Origin: Antedon mediterranea | Taxonomy: Eukaryota > Echinodermata > Crinoidea > Comatulida > Antedonidae | NCBI RefSeq assembly: GCF_964355755.1 | Contig: NC_092676.1 | Location: forward strand, 12,942,288-13,006,287 | Length of the DNA: 64,000 nucleotides | Direction: 5' to 3' | Shown here: positions 1 to 9,494 of the stretch, piece by piece | Layout: every line of letters starts with the position of its first letter | Numbering within the stretch: the stretch's first letter is position 1 | Notes under the pieces: generated by a model | Told to the model about the DNA's origin: nothing | The model's input: only the letters and a program-made list of their open reading frames with translations | The model's database searches: none | Program-made: the position numbers and the translations under genes

Positions 1-7
1 TGGAGAC

Positions 8-85
8 GTTTTAGACCATTTTGTGCATTTCGATGAAACTTGGTTACACAAAAACATCAAAGTGCTTAAAATCACATTTGAAACC
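8..85 (+). repeat. Type A monomer, 78 bp (exemplar)
   Basis: This is the first complete unit. It reads gttttagacc, attttgtgca, then gatgaaacttggttacac and the core, then gtgcttaaaatcacatttgaaacc. Compared with the 87-bp types it has one extra base in ttggttacac (against ttttcacac). It also lacks about 10 bp (tacaaaatag or equivalent) after the core, which gives a net 9-bp loss. It is among the commonest types and usually follows an E, C or D unit. A sub-variant with gttttaaacc and gatggaac (for example 261-338) follows E units that begin gttttagactatt. Confidence 0.93.
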
Positions 86-172
86 GTTTTAGACCATTTT
101 GAGCATTTCGATAAAACTTTTCACACAAAAAAATCAAAGTGCACAAAATAGCTTCAAATCGCATTTGGAGAC
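86..172 (+). repeat. Type C monomer, 87 bp (exemplar)
   Basis: Diagnostic motifs are gttttagaccattttgagc, cgataaaacttttcacac, and an end in cgcatttggagac. This copy has the sub-variant caaaaaaatcaaagtgcac in place of caaaaacatcaaagtgtac. That sub-variant regularly precedes E units that begin gttttagactatt, so it marks a particular position in the higher-order repeat. Confidence 0.9.
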
Positions 173-192
173 GTTTTAGACTATTTTGTGCA
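140..192. repeat. 12-bp inverted repeat spanning the C/E junction
   Basis: tgcacaaaatag at 140-151 is the exact reverse complement of ctattttgtgca at 181-192, with a 29-base interval. The match exists because the E units after C with gtgcac begin gttttagactatt, a one-base change from the usual gaccatt that lengthens the arms. The same arrangement recurs wherever that C/E pair occurs (for example near 6145-6195, 10910-10950, 11325-11367). Confidence 0.8.
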
Positions 193-260
193 TTTTGAAA
201 AAATTTGTTAACATAAAAAGACCAAAGTGTTTAGAATATCTCCAAATCGCATTTGGAGAC
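173..260 (+). repeat. Type E monomer, 88 bp (exemplar)
   Basis: E is the most distinctive type. It has cgaaaaaatttgttaac in place of cgataaaacttttcac, and ataaaaagaccaaagtgttt in place of the usual core. It ends in a perfect inverted repeat, CTCCAAATCGCATTTGGAG (see 240-258). It is one base longer than the 87-bp class, so each E shifts any open reading frame by one. It anchors most of the multi-unit repeats and is nearly always followed by type A, and less often by J. Confidence 0.93.
240..258. repeat. Perfect hairpin-forming inverted repeat in type E
   Basis: CTCCAAAT, loop cgc, ATTTGGAG: two perfectly complementary 8-base arms around a 3-base loop. It recurs at the end of nearly every E unit, so dozens of times in the window. 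Non-E units keep a weakened version in which cttc replaces ctcc. It could extrude as a short cruciform or serve as a symmetric protein-binding site; neither role is shown by sequence alone. Confidence 0.85.
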
Positions 261-425
261 GTTTTAAACCATTTTGTGCATTTCGATGGAACTTGGTTAC
301 ACAAAAACATCAAAGTGCTTAAAATCACATTTAAAACCGTTTTAGAGCATTTTGAGCATTTCGATAAAACTTTTCACACAAAAACATAAAAGTGTACAAA
401 ATAGCTTCAAATCGCATTTAGAGAT

Positions 426-489
426 GTTTTAGACCATTTTGTGCATTTCGATGAAACTCATCAAAGTGCTTAAAATCACATTTGAAACC
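426..489 (+). repeat. Truncated type A monomer, 64 bp
   Basis: The sequence runs cgatgaaactcatcaaagtgc, skipping the ggttacacaaaaac segment of a normal A. That is a 14-bp internal deletion that does not respect the monomer boundary. I saw no second copy in the window, so it may be a recent private event. Confidence 0.85.
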
Positions 490-576
490 GTTTTAGAGCA
501 TTTTGAGCATTTCGATAAAACTTTTCACACAAAAACATCAAAGTGTACAAAATAGCTTCAAATCACATTTGAAACC
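490..576 (+). repeat. Type B monomer, 87 bp (exemplar)
   Basis: B reads gttttagagcattttgagc, cgataaaacttttcacac, the core, tgtacaaaatagcttcaaatc, and ends acatttgaaacc. The CpG of the common aaatcgcat is replaced by CpA here. It follows A and precedes C in the E-A-B-C order. Later copies that end cgcatttagagac or gagag lead into I, F or J units instead. Confidence 0.9.
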
Positions 577-741
577 GTTTTAGACCATATTGAGCATTTC
601 GATAAAACTTTTCACACAAAAACATCTTAGTGTACAAAATAGCTTCAAAGCGCATTTGGAGACGTTTTAGACCATTTTGTGTATTTCGATGAAACTTGGT
701 TACACAAAAACATCAAAGTGCTTAAAATCACATTTGAAAGC

Positions 742-828
742 GTTTTAGAGCATTTTTAGCATTTCGATAATACTTTTCACACAAAAACATCAAAGTGTAC
801 AAAATAGCTTCAAATCGCATTTGGAGAC
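742..828 (+). repeat. Type D monomer, 87 bp (exemplar)
   Basis: D is marked by gttttagagcatttttagc and cgataatacttttcac (aatac for the usual aaaac). A sub-variant with tttttaacatttcg occurs around 4160, 9090, 13580, 18800, 19220, 21330, 25590, 37670, 43750, 50030, 52130, 56390 and 62230. It labels blocks of common descent. D lies between two A units in the 418- and 670-bp repeats. Confidence 0.9.
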
Positions 829-993
829 GTTTTAGACCATTTTGTGCATTTCGATGAAACTTGGTTACACAAAAACATCAAAGTGCTTAAAATCACATTT
901 AAAACAGTTTTAGAGCATTTTGAGCATTTCGATAAAACTTTTCACACAAAAACATCAAAGTGTACAAAATAGCTTCAAATCGCATTTAAAGAG

Positions 994-1080
994 GTTTTAG
1001 ACCATTTTGTGCATTTCGATAAAACTTTTCACACAAAAACATCAAAGTGTACAAAATAGCTTCAAATCGCATTTAGAGAC
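994..1080 (+). repeat. Type I monomer, 87 bp (exemplar)
   Basis: I is the generic 87-bp form: gttttagaccattttgtgc, cgataaaacttttcacac, the core, tgtacaaaatagcttcaaatcg, catttagagac. It is often entered through gagag just before the next gtttta. It usually lies in front of an F-G pair. With no private motif, it may be closest to the ancestral unit; that is inference. Confidence 0.85.
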
Positions 1081-1167
1081 GTTTTAGACCATCTTGTGTA
1101 TTTCGATAAAACTTTTCACACAAAAACATCAAATTGCACAAAATAGCTTAATATCGTGTTTGAAAAC
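1081..1167 (+). repeat. Type F monomer, 87 bp (exemplar)
   Basis: F carries caaattgcacaaaatagctta after acacaaaaacat, then atatcgtgtttgaaaac or ataccgtgtttgaaatc. It contains attttgtgca and, 27-36 bases later, tgcacaaaat, which form a 10-bp inverted repeat inside the monomer. It is almost always followed by G. In a few copies the cg of ataccg or atatcg is tg (for example near 3290 and 8130). Confidence 0.9.
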
Positions 1168-1254
1168 GTTTTAAACCATTTTGAGCAAGTCGATAAAACT
1201 TTTCACACAAAAATATCAAAGTGCACAGAATATCTTCAAATCGCATTTAGAGAC
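1168..1254 (+). repeat. Type G monomer, 87 bp (exemplar)
   Basis: G is marked by gttttaaaccattttgagc, then atgtcgataaaac (gtcg for the usual ttcg), and an end in gcacagaatatcttcaaatcg followed by catttagagac. It is preceded by F and usually followed by E. Sub-variants with aaaatatcaaagtgc, or gcccagaat in place of gcacagaat, travel with particular duplicated blocks and help trace them. Confidence 0.9.
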
Positions 1255-1498
1255 GTTTTAGACCATTTTGTGCATTTCGAAAAAATTTGTTAACATAAAA
1301 AGACCAAAGTGTTTAGAATATCTCCAAATCGGATTTGGAGACGTTTTAGACCATTTTGTGCATTTCAATGAAACTTGGTTACACAAAAACATCAAAGTGC
1401 TTAAAATCACATTTGAAACCGTTTTAGAGCATTTTTAGCATTTCGATAATACTTTTCACACAAAAACATCAAAGTGTAGAAAATAGCTTCAAATCGCA

Positions 1499-2425
1499 TT
1501 TAGAGAGGTTTTAGACCATTTTGTGCATTTCGATAAAACTTTTCACACAAAAACATCAAAGTGTACAAAATAGCTTCAAATCGCATTTAGAGACGTTTTA
1601 GACCATTTTGTGCATTTCGATAAAACTTTTCACACAAAAACATCAAATTGCACAAAATAGCTTAATACCGTGTTTGAAATCGTTTTAAACCATTTTGAGC
1701 ATGTCGATAAAACTTTTCACAAAAAAACATCAAAGTGCACAGAATAGCTTCAAATCGCATTTGGAGACGTTTTAAACCATTTTGAGCATTTCGATAAAAC
1801 TTTTCACACAAAAACATCAAAGTGTACAAAATAGCTTCAAATCGCATTTAGAGAGGTTTTAGACCATTTTGTGCATTTCGATAAAACTTTTCACACAAAA
1901 ACATCAAATTGCACAAAATAGCTTAATATCGTGTTTGAAAACGTTTTAAACCATTTTGAGCATGTCGATAAAACTTTTCACACAAAAATATCAAAGCGCA
2001 TAGAATATCTTCAAATCGCATTTAGAGACGTTTTAGACCATTTTGTGCATTTCGAAAAAATTTGTTAACATAAAAAGACCAAAGTGTTTAGAATATCTCA
2101 AAATCGCATTTGGAGACGTTTTAGACCATTTTGTGCATTTCGATGAAACTTGATTACACAAAAACATCAAAGTGCTTAAAATCACATTTAAAACCGTTTT
2201 AGAGCGTTTTGAGCATTTCGATAAACTTTTCACACAAAAACATCAAAGTGCACAAAATAGCTTCAAATCGCATTTAGAGATGTTTTAGACCATTTTGTGC
2301 ATTTCGATAAAACTTTTCACACAAAAACATCAAATTGCACAAAATAGCTTAATATCGTGTTTGAAATCGTTTTAAACCATTTTGAGCATGTCGATAAAAC
2401 TTTTCACACAAAAACATCAAAGTGC
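1499..2425 (+). repeat. Duplicated segment, matches 6422-7348
   Basis: The order I, F, G, B-like, I, F, G, E, A, H, F, G is repeated 4923 bp downstream with only scattered substitutions. Both copies share ttttcacaaaaaaacatc near 1716 and 6639, and a G unit with tcaaagcgca near 1990 and 6915. The match ends where 2427 continues cacagaatatc while 7350 continues acaaaatag. Upstream of this block, 1-400 instead matches about 6006-6405, showing a private rearrangement between. Confidence 0.8.
2196..2281 (+). repeat. Type H monomer, 86 bp (exemplar)
   Basis: H begins gttttagagcgttttgagc and has cgataaacttttcac, one a fewer than the usual cgataaaac, which makes 86 bp. It ends in catttagagat. Related copies have ttttcaaacaaaaac (near 12495, 23740, 36665, 41650, 46485, 54535, 55990) or tttttacacaaaaac (near 4605, 19665). 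These sub-families occur only in particular blocks. Confidence 0.87.
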
Positions 2426-2455
2426 ACAGAATATCTTCAAATCGCATTTAGAGAC

Positions 2456-2960
2456 GTTTTAGACCATTTTGTGCATTTCGAAAAAATTTGTTAACATAAA
2501 AAGACCAAAGTGTTTAGCATATCTCCAAATCGCATTTGGAGACGTTTTAGACCATTTTGTGCATTTCGATGAAACTTGGTTACACAAAAACATCAAAGTG
2601 CTTAAAATCACATTTGAAACCGTTTTAGAGCATTTTGAGCATTTCGATAAAACTTTTCACACAAAAACATCAAAGTGTACAAAATAGCTTCAAATCACAT
2701 TTGAAACCGTTTTAGACCATTTTGAGCATTTCGATAAAACTTTTCACACAAAAACATCAAAGTGTACAAAATAGCTTCAAATCGCATTTGGAGACGTTTT
2801 AGACCATTTTGTGCATTTCGATGAAACTTGGTTACACAAAAACATCAAAGTGCTTAAAATCACATTTGAAACCGTTTTAGACCATTTTGAGCATTTCGAT
2901 AAAACTTTTCACACAAAAAAATCAAAGTGCACAAAATAGCTTCAAATCGCATTTGGAGAC
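2456..2960 (+). repeat. 505-bp higher-order repeat, E-A-B-C-A-C
   Basis: Six monomers: E 2456-2543, A 2544-2621, B 2622-2708, C 2709-2795, A 2796-2873, C 2874-2960 (88+78+87+87+78+87). The next E starts at 2961. Related forms with an added D-A pair give 670 bp, as at 48500-49169, 50602-51271 and 19892-20561. Following an E-A-B-F-G block of 427 bp gives the 1097-bp spacing seen between 48500 and 49597. Confidence 0.88.
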
Positions 2961-3475
2961 GTTTTAGACTATTTTGTGCATTTCGAAAAAATTTGTTAAC
3001 ATAAAAAGACCAAAGTGTTTAGAATATCTCCAAATCGCATTTGGAGACGTTTTAAACCATTTTGTGCATTTCGATAGAACTTGGTTACACAAAAACATCA
3101 AAGTGCTTAAAATCACATTTAAAACCGTTTTAGAGCATTTTGAGCATTTCGATAAAACTTTTCACACAAAAACATCAAAGTGTACAAAATAGCTTCAAAT
3201 CGCATTTAGAGACGTTTTAGACCATTTTGTGCATTTTGATAAAACTTTTCACACAAAAACATCAAATTGCACAAAATAGCTTAATATTGTGTTTGAAAAC
3301 GTTTTAAACCATTTTGAGCATGTCGATAAAACTTTTCACACAAAAATATCAAAGTGCCCAGAATATCTTCAAATCGCATTTAGAGACGTTTTAGACCATT
3401 TTGTGCATTTCGAAAAAATTTGTTAACATAAAAAGACCAAAGTGTTTAGAATATCTCCAAATCGCATTTGGAGAC

Positions 3476-3562
3476 GTTTTAGACCATTTTGTGTTTTTCG
3501 AAAAAACTTTTCACACAAAAACATCAAAGTGTACAAAATTGCTTCAAATCGCATTTAGAGAG
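3476..3562 (+). repeat. Type J monomer, 87 bp (exemplar)
   Basis: J is marked by gttttagaccattttgtgttt, ttcgaaaaaacttttcac and tgtacaaaattgcttc (attgc for the common atagc). Because of that change it lacks the TAG stop shared by most other units in the usual frame. Open frames crossing a J unit are therefore longer: 124 codons at 3401-3775, 42986-43360 and 47814-48188. J directly follows E. Confidence 0.87.
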
Positions 3563-3736
3563 GTTTTAGACCATTTTGTGCATTTCGATAAAACTTTTCA
3601 CACAAAAACATCAAAGTGCACAGAATATCTTAATACCGTGTCTGAAATCGTTTTAAACCATTTTGAGCATGTCGATAAAACTTTTCACACAAAAACATCA
3701 AAGTGCACAGAATATCTTCAAATCGCATTTAGAGAC

Positions 3737-5260
3737 GTTTTAGACCATTTTGTGCATTTCGAAAAAATTTGTTAACATAAAAAGACCAAAGTGTTTAGAA
3801 TATCTCCAAATCGCATTTGGAGACGTTTTAGACCATTTTGTGCATTTCGATGAAACTTGGTTACACAAAAACATCAAAGTGCTTAAAATCACATTTGAAA
3901 CCGTTTTAGAGCATTTTGAGCATTTCGATAAAACTTTTCACACAAAAACATCAAAGTGTACAAAATAGCTTCAAATCACATTTGAAACCGTTTTAGACCA
4001 TTTTGAGCATTTCGATAAAACTTTTCACACAAAAACATCAAAGTGTACAGAATAGCTTCAAATCGCATTTGGAGACGTTTTAGACCATTTTGTGCATTTC
4101 GATGAAACTTGGTTACACAAAAACATCAAAGTGCTTAAAATCACATTTGAAACCGTTTTAGAGCATTTTTAACATTTCGATAATACTTTTCACACAAAAA
4201 CATCAAAGTGTACAAAATAGCTTCAAATCGCATTTGGAGACGTTTTAGACCATTTTGTGCATTTCGATGAAACTTGGTTACACAAAAACATCAAAGTGCT
4301 TAAAATCACATTTGAAACCGTTTTAGAGCATTTTGAGCATTTCGATAAAACTTTTCACACAAAAAAATCAAAGTGCACAAAATAGCTTCAAATCGCATTT
4401 GGAGAGGTTTTAGACCATTTTGTGCATTTCGATAAAACTTTTCACACAAAAACATCAAAGTGTACAAAATAGCTTCAAATCGCATTTAGAGACGTTTTAG
4501 ACCATTTTGTGCATTTCGATGAAACTTGGTTACACAAAAACATCAAAGTGCTTAAAATCACATTTAAAACCGTTTTAGAGCGTTTTGAGCATTTCGATAA
4601 ACTTTTTACACAAAAACATCAAAGTGCACAAAATAGCTTCACATCGCATTTAGGGATGTTTTAGACCATTTTGTGCATTTCGATAAAACTTTTCACACAA
4701 AAACATCAAATTGCACAAAATAGCTTAATACCGTGTTTGAAATCATTTTAAACCATTTTGAGCATGTCGATAAAACTTTTCACACAAAAACATCAAAGTG
4801 CACAGAATATCTTCAAATCGCATTTAGAGACGTTTTAGACCATTTTGTGCATTTCGAAAAAATTTGTTAACATAAAAAGACCAAAGTGTTTAGAATATCT
4901 CCAAATCGCATTTGGAGACGTTTTAGACCATTTTGTGCATTTCGATGAAAATTGGTTACACAAAAACATCAAAGTGCTTAAAATCACATTTGAAACCGTT
5001 TTAGAGCATTTTGAGCATTTCGATAAAACTTTTCACACAAAAACATCAAAGTGTACAAAATAGCTTCAAATCACATTTGAAACCGTTTTAGACCATTTTG
5101 AGCATTTCGATAAAACTTTTCACACAAAAACATCAAAGTGTACAAAATAGCTTCAAATCGCATTTGGAGACGTTTTAGACCATTTTGTGCATTTCGATGA
5201 AACTTGGTTACACAAAAACATCAAAGTGCTTAAAATCACATTTGAAACCGTTTTAGAGCA
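3737..5260 (+). repeat. Duplicated segment, matches 18380-20320
   Basis: 3737-4020 pairs with 18380-18663 (offset 14643) and 4021-5260 pairs with 19081-20320 (offset 15060). The 417-bp difference is an extra five-monomer block at 18.66-19.08 kb in the downstream copy. Both copies contain the gag-gttttagacc I unit after a caaaaaaatc B unit, then the tttttacac H unit, F and G. Confidence 0.75.
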
Positions 5261-5485
5261 TTTTGAGCATTTCGATAAAACTTTTCACACAAAAACATCA
5301 AAGTGTACAAAATAGCTTCAAATCGCATTTAGAGACGTTTTAGACCATTTTTTGCATTTCGATGAAACTTCTCACACAAAAACATCAAAGTGTACAAAAT
5401 AGCTTCAAATTGCATTTAGAGACGTTTTAGACCATTTTGTGCATTTCGATAAAACTTTTCACACAAAAACATCAAATTGCACAAA

Positions 5486-5525
5486 ATCGTTTTAAACCAT
5501 TTTAAATCGTTTTAAACCATTTTGA
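5486..5525 (+). repeat. 20-bp internal tandem duplication (lineage marker, copy 1)
   Basis: An F unit loses its tagctta...gtttgaa part and instead shows atcgttttaaaccattttaa at 5486, repeated with period 20 from 5506 and running on as gagc. Exactly the same structure occurs at 15041, 28333, 38140, 59228 and 63294. Independent origin is unlikely, so these six sites should descend from one event. Confidence 0.9.
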
Positions 5526-8500
5526 GCATTTCGATAAAACTTTTCACAAAAAACATCAAAGTGTTTAGAATATCTTCAAATCACATTTGGAGACGTTTTA
5601 GACCATTTTTTGCATTTCGAGTAAACTTGGTTACACAAAAACATCAAAGTGCTTAAAATCACATTTGAAACCGTTTTAGAGCATTTTGAGCATTTCGATA
5701 AAACTTTTCACACAAAAACATCAAAGTGTACAAAATAGCTTCAAATCGCATTTAGAGACGTTTTAGACCATTTTGTGCATTTCGAAAAAATTTGTTAACA
5801 TAAAAAGACCAAAGTGTTTAGAATATCTCCAAATCGCATTTGGAGACGTTTTAGACCATTTTGTGCATTTCGATGAAACTTGGTTACACAAAAACATCAA
5901 AGTGCTTAAAATCACATTTGAAACCGTTTTAGAGCATTTTTAGCATTTCGATAATACTTTTCACACAAAAACATCAAAGTGTACAAAATAGCTTCAAATC
6001 GCATTTGGAGACGTTTTAGACCATTTTGTGCATTTCGATGAAACTTGGTTACACAAAAACATCAAAGTGCTTAAAATCACATTTGAAACCGTTTTAGACC
6101 ATTTTGAGCATTTCGATAAAACTTTTCACACAAAAAAATCAAAGTGCACAAAATAGCTTCAAATCGCATTTGGAGACGTTTTAGACTATTTTGTGCATTT
6201 TGAAAAAATTTGTTAACATAAAAAGACCAAAGTGTTTAGAATATCTCCAAATCGCATTTGGAGACGTTTTAAACCATTTTGTGCATTTCGATGGAACTTG
6301 GTTACACAAAAACATCAAAGTGCTTAAAATCACATTTAAAACCGTTTTAGAGCATTTTGAGCATTTCGATAAAACTTTTCACACAAAAACATCAAAGTGT
6401 ACAAAATAGCTTCAAATCGCATTTAGAGAGGTTTTAGACCATTTTGTGCATTTCGATAAAACTTTTCACACAAAAACATCAAAGTGTACAAAATAGCTTC
6501 AAATCGCATTTAGAGACGTTTTAGACCATTTTGTGCATTTCGATAAAACTTTTCACACAAAAACATCAAATTGCACAAAATAGCTTAATACCGTGTTTGA
6601 AATCGTTTTAAACCATTTTGAGCATGTCGATAAAACTTTTCACAAAAAAACATCAAAGTGCACAGAATAGCTTCAAATCGCATTTGGAGACGTTTTAAAC
6701 CATTTTGAGCATTTCGATAAAACTTTTCACACAAAAACATCAAAGTGTACAAAATAGCTTCAAATCGCATTTAGAGAGGTTTTAGACCATTTTGTGCATT
6801 TCGATAAAACTTTTCACACAAAAACATCAAATTGCACAAAATAGCCTAATATCGTGTTTGAAAACGTTTTAAACCATTTTGAGCATGTCGATAAAACTTT
6901 TCACACAAAAATATCAAAGCGCACAGAATATCTTCAAATCGCATTTAGAGACGTTTTAGACCATTTTGTGCATTTCGAAAAAATTTGTTAACATAAAAAG
7001 ACCAAAGTGTTTAGAATATCTCCAAATGGCATTTGGAGACGTTTTAGACCATTTTGTGCATTTCGATGAAACTTGGTTACACAAAAACATCAAAGTGCTT
7101 AAAATCACATTTAAAACCGTTTTAGAGCGTTTTGAGCATTTCGATAAACTTTTCACACAAAAACATCAAAGTGCACAAAATAGCTTCAAATCGCATTTAG
7201 AGATGTTTTAGACCATTTTGTGCATTTCGATAAAACTTTTCACACAAAAACATCAAATTGCACAAAATAGCTTAATACCGTGTTTGAAATCGTTTTAAAC
7301 CATTTTGAGCATGTCGATAAAACTTTTCACACAAAAACATCAAAGTGTACAAAATAGCTTCAAATCGCATTTAGAGAGGTTTTAGACCATTTTGTGCATT
7401 TCGATAAAACTTTTCACACAAAAACATCAAAGTGTACAAAATAGCTTCAAATCGCATTTGGAGACGTTTTAGACCATTTTGTGCATTTCGATGAAACTTG
7501 GTTACACAAAAACATCAAAGTGCTTAAAATTACATTTGAAAGCGTTTTAGAGCATTTTGAGCATTTCGATAATACTTTTCACACAAAAACATCAAAGTGT
7601 ACAAAATAGCTTCAAATCGCATTTGGAGACGTTTTAGACCATTTTGTGCATTTCGATGAAACTTGGTTACACAAAAACATCAAAGTGCTTAAAATCACAT
7701 TTGAAACCGTTTTAGACCATTTTGAGCGTTTCGATAAAACTTTTCACACAAAAACATCAAAGTGCACAAAATAGCTTCAAATCGCATTTGGAGACGTTTT
7801 AGACTATTTTGTGCATTTCGAAAAAATTTGTTAACATAAAAAGACCAAAGTGTTTAGAATATCTCCAAATCGCATTTGGAAACGTTTTAAACCATTTTGT
7901 GCATTTCGATGGAACTTGGTTACACAAAAACATCAAAGTGCTTAAAATCACATTTAAAACCGTTTTAGAGCATTTTGAGCATTTCGATAAAACTTTTCAC
8001 ACAAAAACATCAAAGTGTACAAAATAGCTTCAAATCGCATTTAGAGACGTTTTAGACCATTTTGTGCATTTTGTTAAAACTTTTCACACAAAAACATCAA
8101 ATTGCACAAAATAGCTTAATATTGTGTTTGAAAACGTTTTAAACCATTTTGAGCATGTCGATAAAACTTTTCACACAAAAATATCAAAGTGCCCAGAATA
8201 TCTTCAAATCGCATTTAGAGACGTTTTAGACCATTTTGTGCATTTCGAAAAAATTTGTTAACATAAAAAGACCAAAGTGTTTAGATTATCTCCAAATCGC
8301 ATTAGGAGACGTTTTAGACCATTTTGTGTTTTTCGAAAAAACTTTTCACACAAAAACATCAAAGTGTACAAAATTGCTTCAAATCGCATTTAGAGAGGTT
8401 TTAGACCATTTTGTGCATTTCGATAAAACTTTTCACACAAAAACATCAAATTGCACAAAATAGCTTAATACCGTGTTTGAAATCATTTTAAACCATTTTG

Positions 8501-8911
8501 AGCATGTCGATAAAACTTTTCACACAAAAACATCAAAGTGCACAGAATATCTTCAAATCGCATTTAGAGACGTTTTAGACCATTTTGTGCATTTCGAAAA
8601 AATTTGTTAACATAAAAAGACCAAAGTGTTTAGAATATCTCCAAATCGCATTTGGAGACGTTTTAGACCATTTTGTGCATTTCGATGAAACTTGGTTACA
8701 CAAAAACATCAAAGTGCTTAAAATCACATTTGAAACCGTTTTAGAGCATTTTGAGCATTTCGATAAAACTTTTCACACAAAAACATCAAAGTGTACAAAA
8801 TAGCTTCAAATCACATTTGAAACCGTTTTAGACCATTTTGAGCATTTCGATAAAACTTTTCACACAAAAACATCAAAGTGTACAAAATAGCTTCAATTCG
8901 CATTTGGAGAC

Positions 8912-8999
8912 GTTTTAGACCATTTTGTGCATTTCGATGAAACTTGGTTACACAAAAACATCAAAGTGTACAGAATAGCTTCAAATCGCATTTGGAGAC
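8912..8999 (+). repeat. Chimeric monomer, A-left/C-right, 88 bp
   Basis: It begins as type A (gatgaaacttggttacac) and after the core continues tgtacagaatagcttc, the right half of an 87-bp unit. The length is the one predicted from adding A's extra left-hand base to a full right half. It accounts for the 88-bp offset change against 18.7 kb. Preceding sequence also has the rare cttcaattcg at 8891. Confidence 0.85.
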
Positions 9000-9077
9000 G
9001 TTTTAGACCATTTTGTGCATTTCGATGAAACTTGGTTACACAAAAACATCAAAGTGCTTAAAATCACATTTGAAACC

Positions 9078-9154
9078 GTTTTAGAGCATTTTTAACATTT
9101 CGATAATACTTTTCACACAAAAACATCAAAGTGCTTAAAATCACATTTGAAACC
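9078..9154 (+). repeat. Chimeric monomer, D-left/A-right, 77 bp
   Basis: It begins gttttagagcatttttaac, cgataatacttttcac and, after the core, switches to gtgcttaaaatcac. Length is 77 bp, as predicted for the product reciprocal to the 88-bp A-left chimera. It lies just 79 bp from the 88-bp chimera at 8912-8999. Confidence 0.85.
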
Positions 9155-9494
9155 GTTTTAGAGCATTTTTAGCATTTCGATAATACTTTTCACACAAAAA
9201 CATCAAAGTGTACAAAATAGCTTCAAATCGCATTTGGAGACGTTTTAGACTATTTTGTGCATTTCGAAAAAATTTGTTAACATAAAAAGACCAAAGTGTT
9301 TAGAATATCTCCAAATCGCATTTGGAGACGTTTTAAACCATTTTGTGCATTTCGATGGAACTTGGTTACACAAAAACATCAAAGTGCTTAAAATCACATT
9401 TGAAACCGTTTTAGAGCATTTTTAGCATTTCGATAATACTTTTCACACAAAAACATCAAAGTGTACAAAATAGCTTCAAATCGCATTTGGAGAC

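Larger units (their letters stand above)
5240..9120 (+). repeat. Segmental duplication, copy 1 (pairs with 14795-18840)
   Basis: Unit order and private mutations match 14795-18840. The offset is 9555 bp before about 5.85 kb and 9808 bp after it; the 253-bp change equals three monomers (88+78+87). Shared markers are cttctcacac (5368 and 14923), the 20-bp duplication (5486 and 15041), and the E starts 6178, 6953, 7796 and 8572 against 15986, 16761, 17604 and 18380. The last part shifts by another 88 bp at the chimeric unit 8912-8999. Confidence 0.83.

Noticed and set aside
8-85. CENP-B box-like site (ttcgatgaaacttgg)
   Set aside because: The first TTCG and a central A fit, but the required CGGG end is absent (ttgg instead), so essential positions fail.
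173-260. Yeast-type replication origin consensus in ttaacataaaaa (reverse strand)
   Set aside because: It matches 10 of 11 positions at best, in AT-rich DNA where such matches are expected, and no yeast-like context exists.
3401-3775. 124-codon open frame, repeated near-identically at 42986-43360 and 47814-48188
   Set aside because: It opens at TTG, crosses a J unit that happens to lack the shared TAG, and is composed wholly of satellite units. The 88-bp E units shift frame, both strands give similar open frames, and there is no start context, intron or domain.
5486-5525. Bacterial-style terminator or attachment site at the 20-bp direct repeat
   Set aside because: It has no GC-rich stem or integrase context. 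It is a local satellite rearrangement shared by descent with five other sites.
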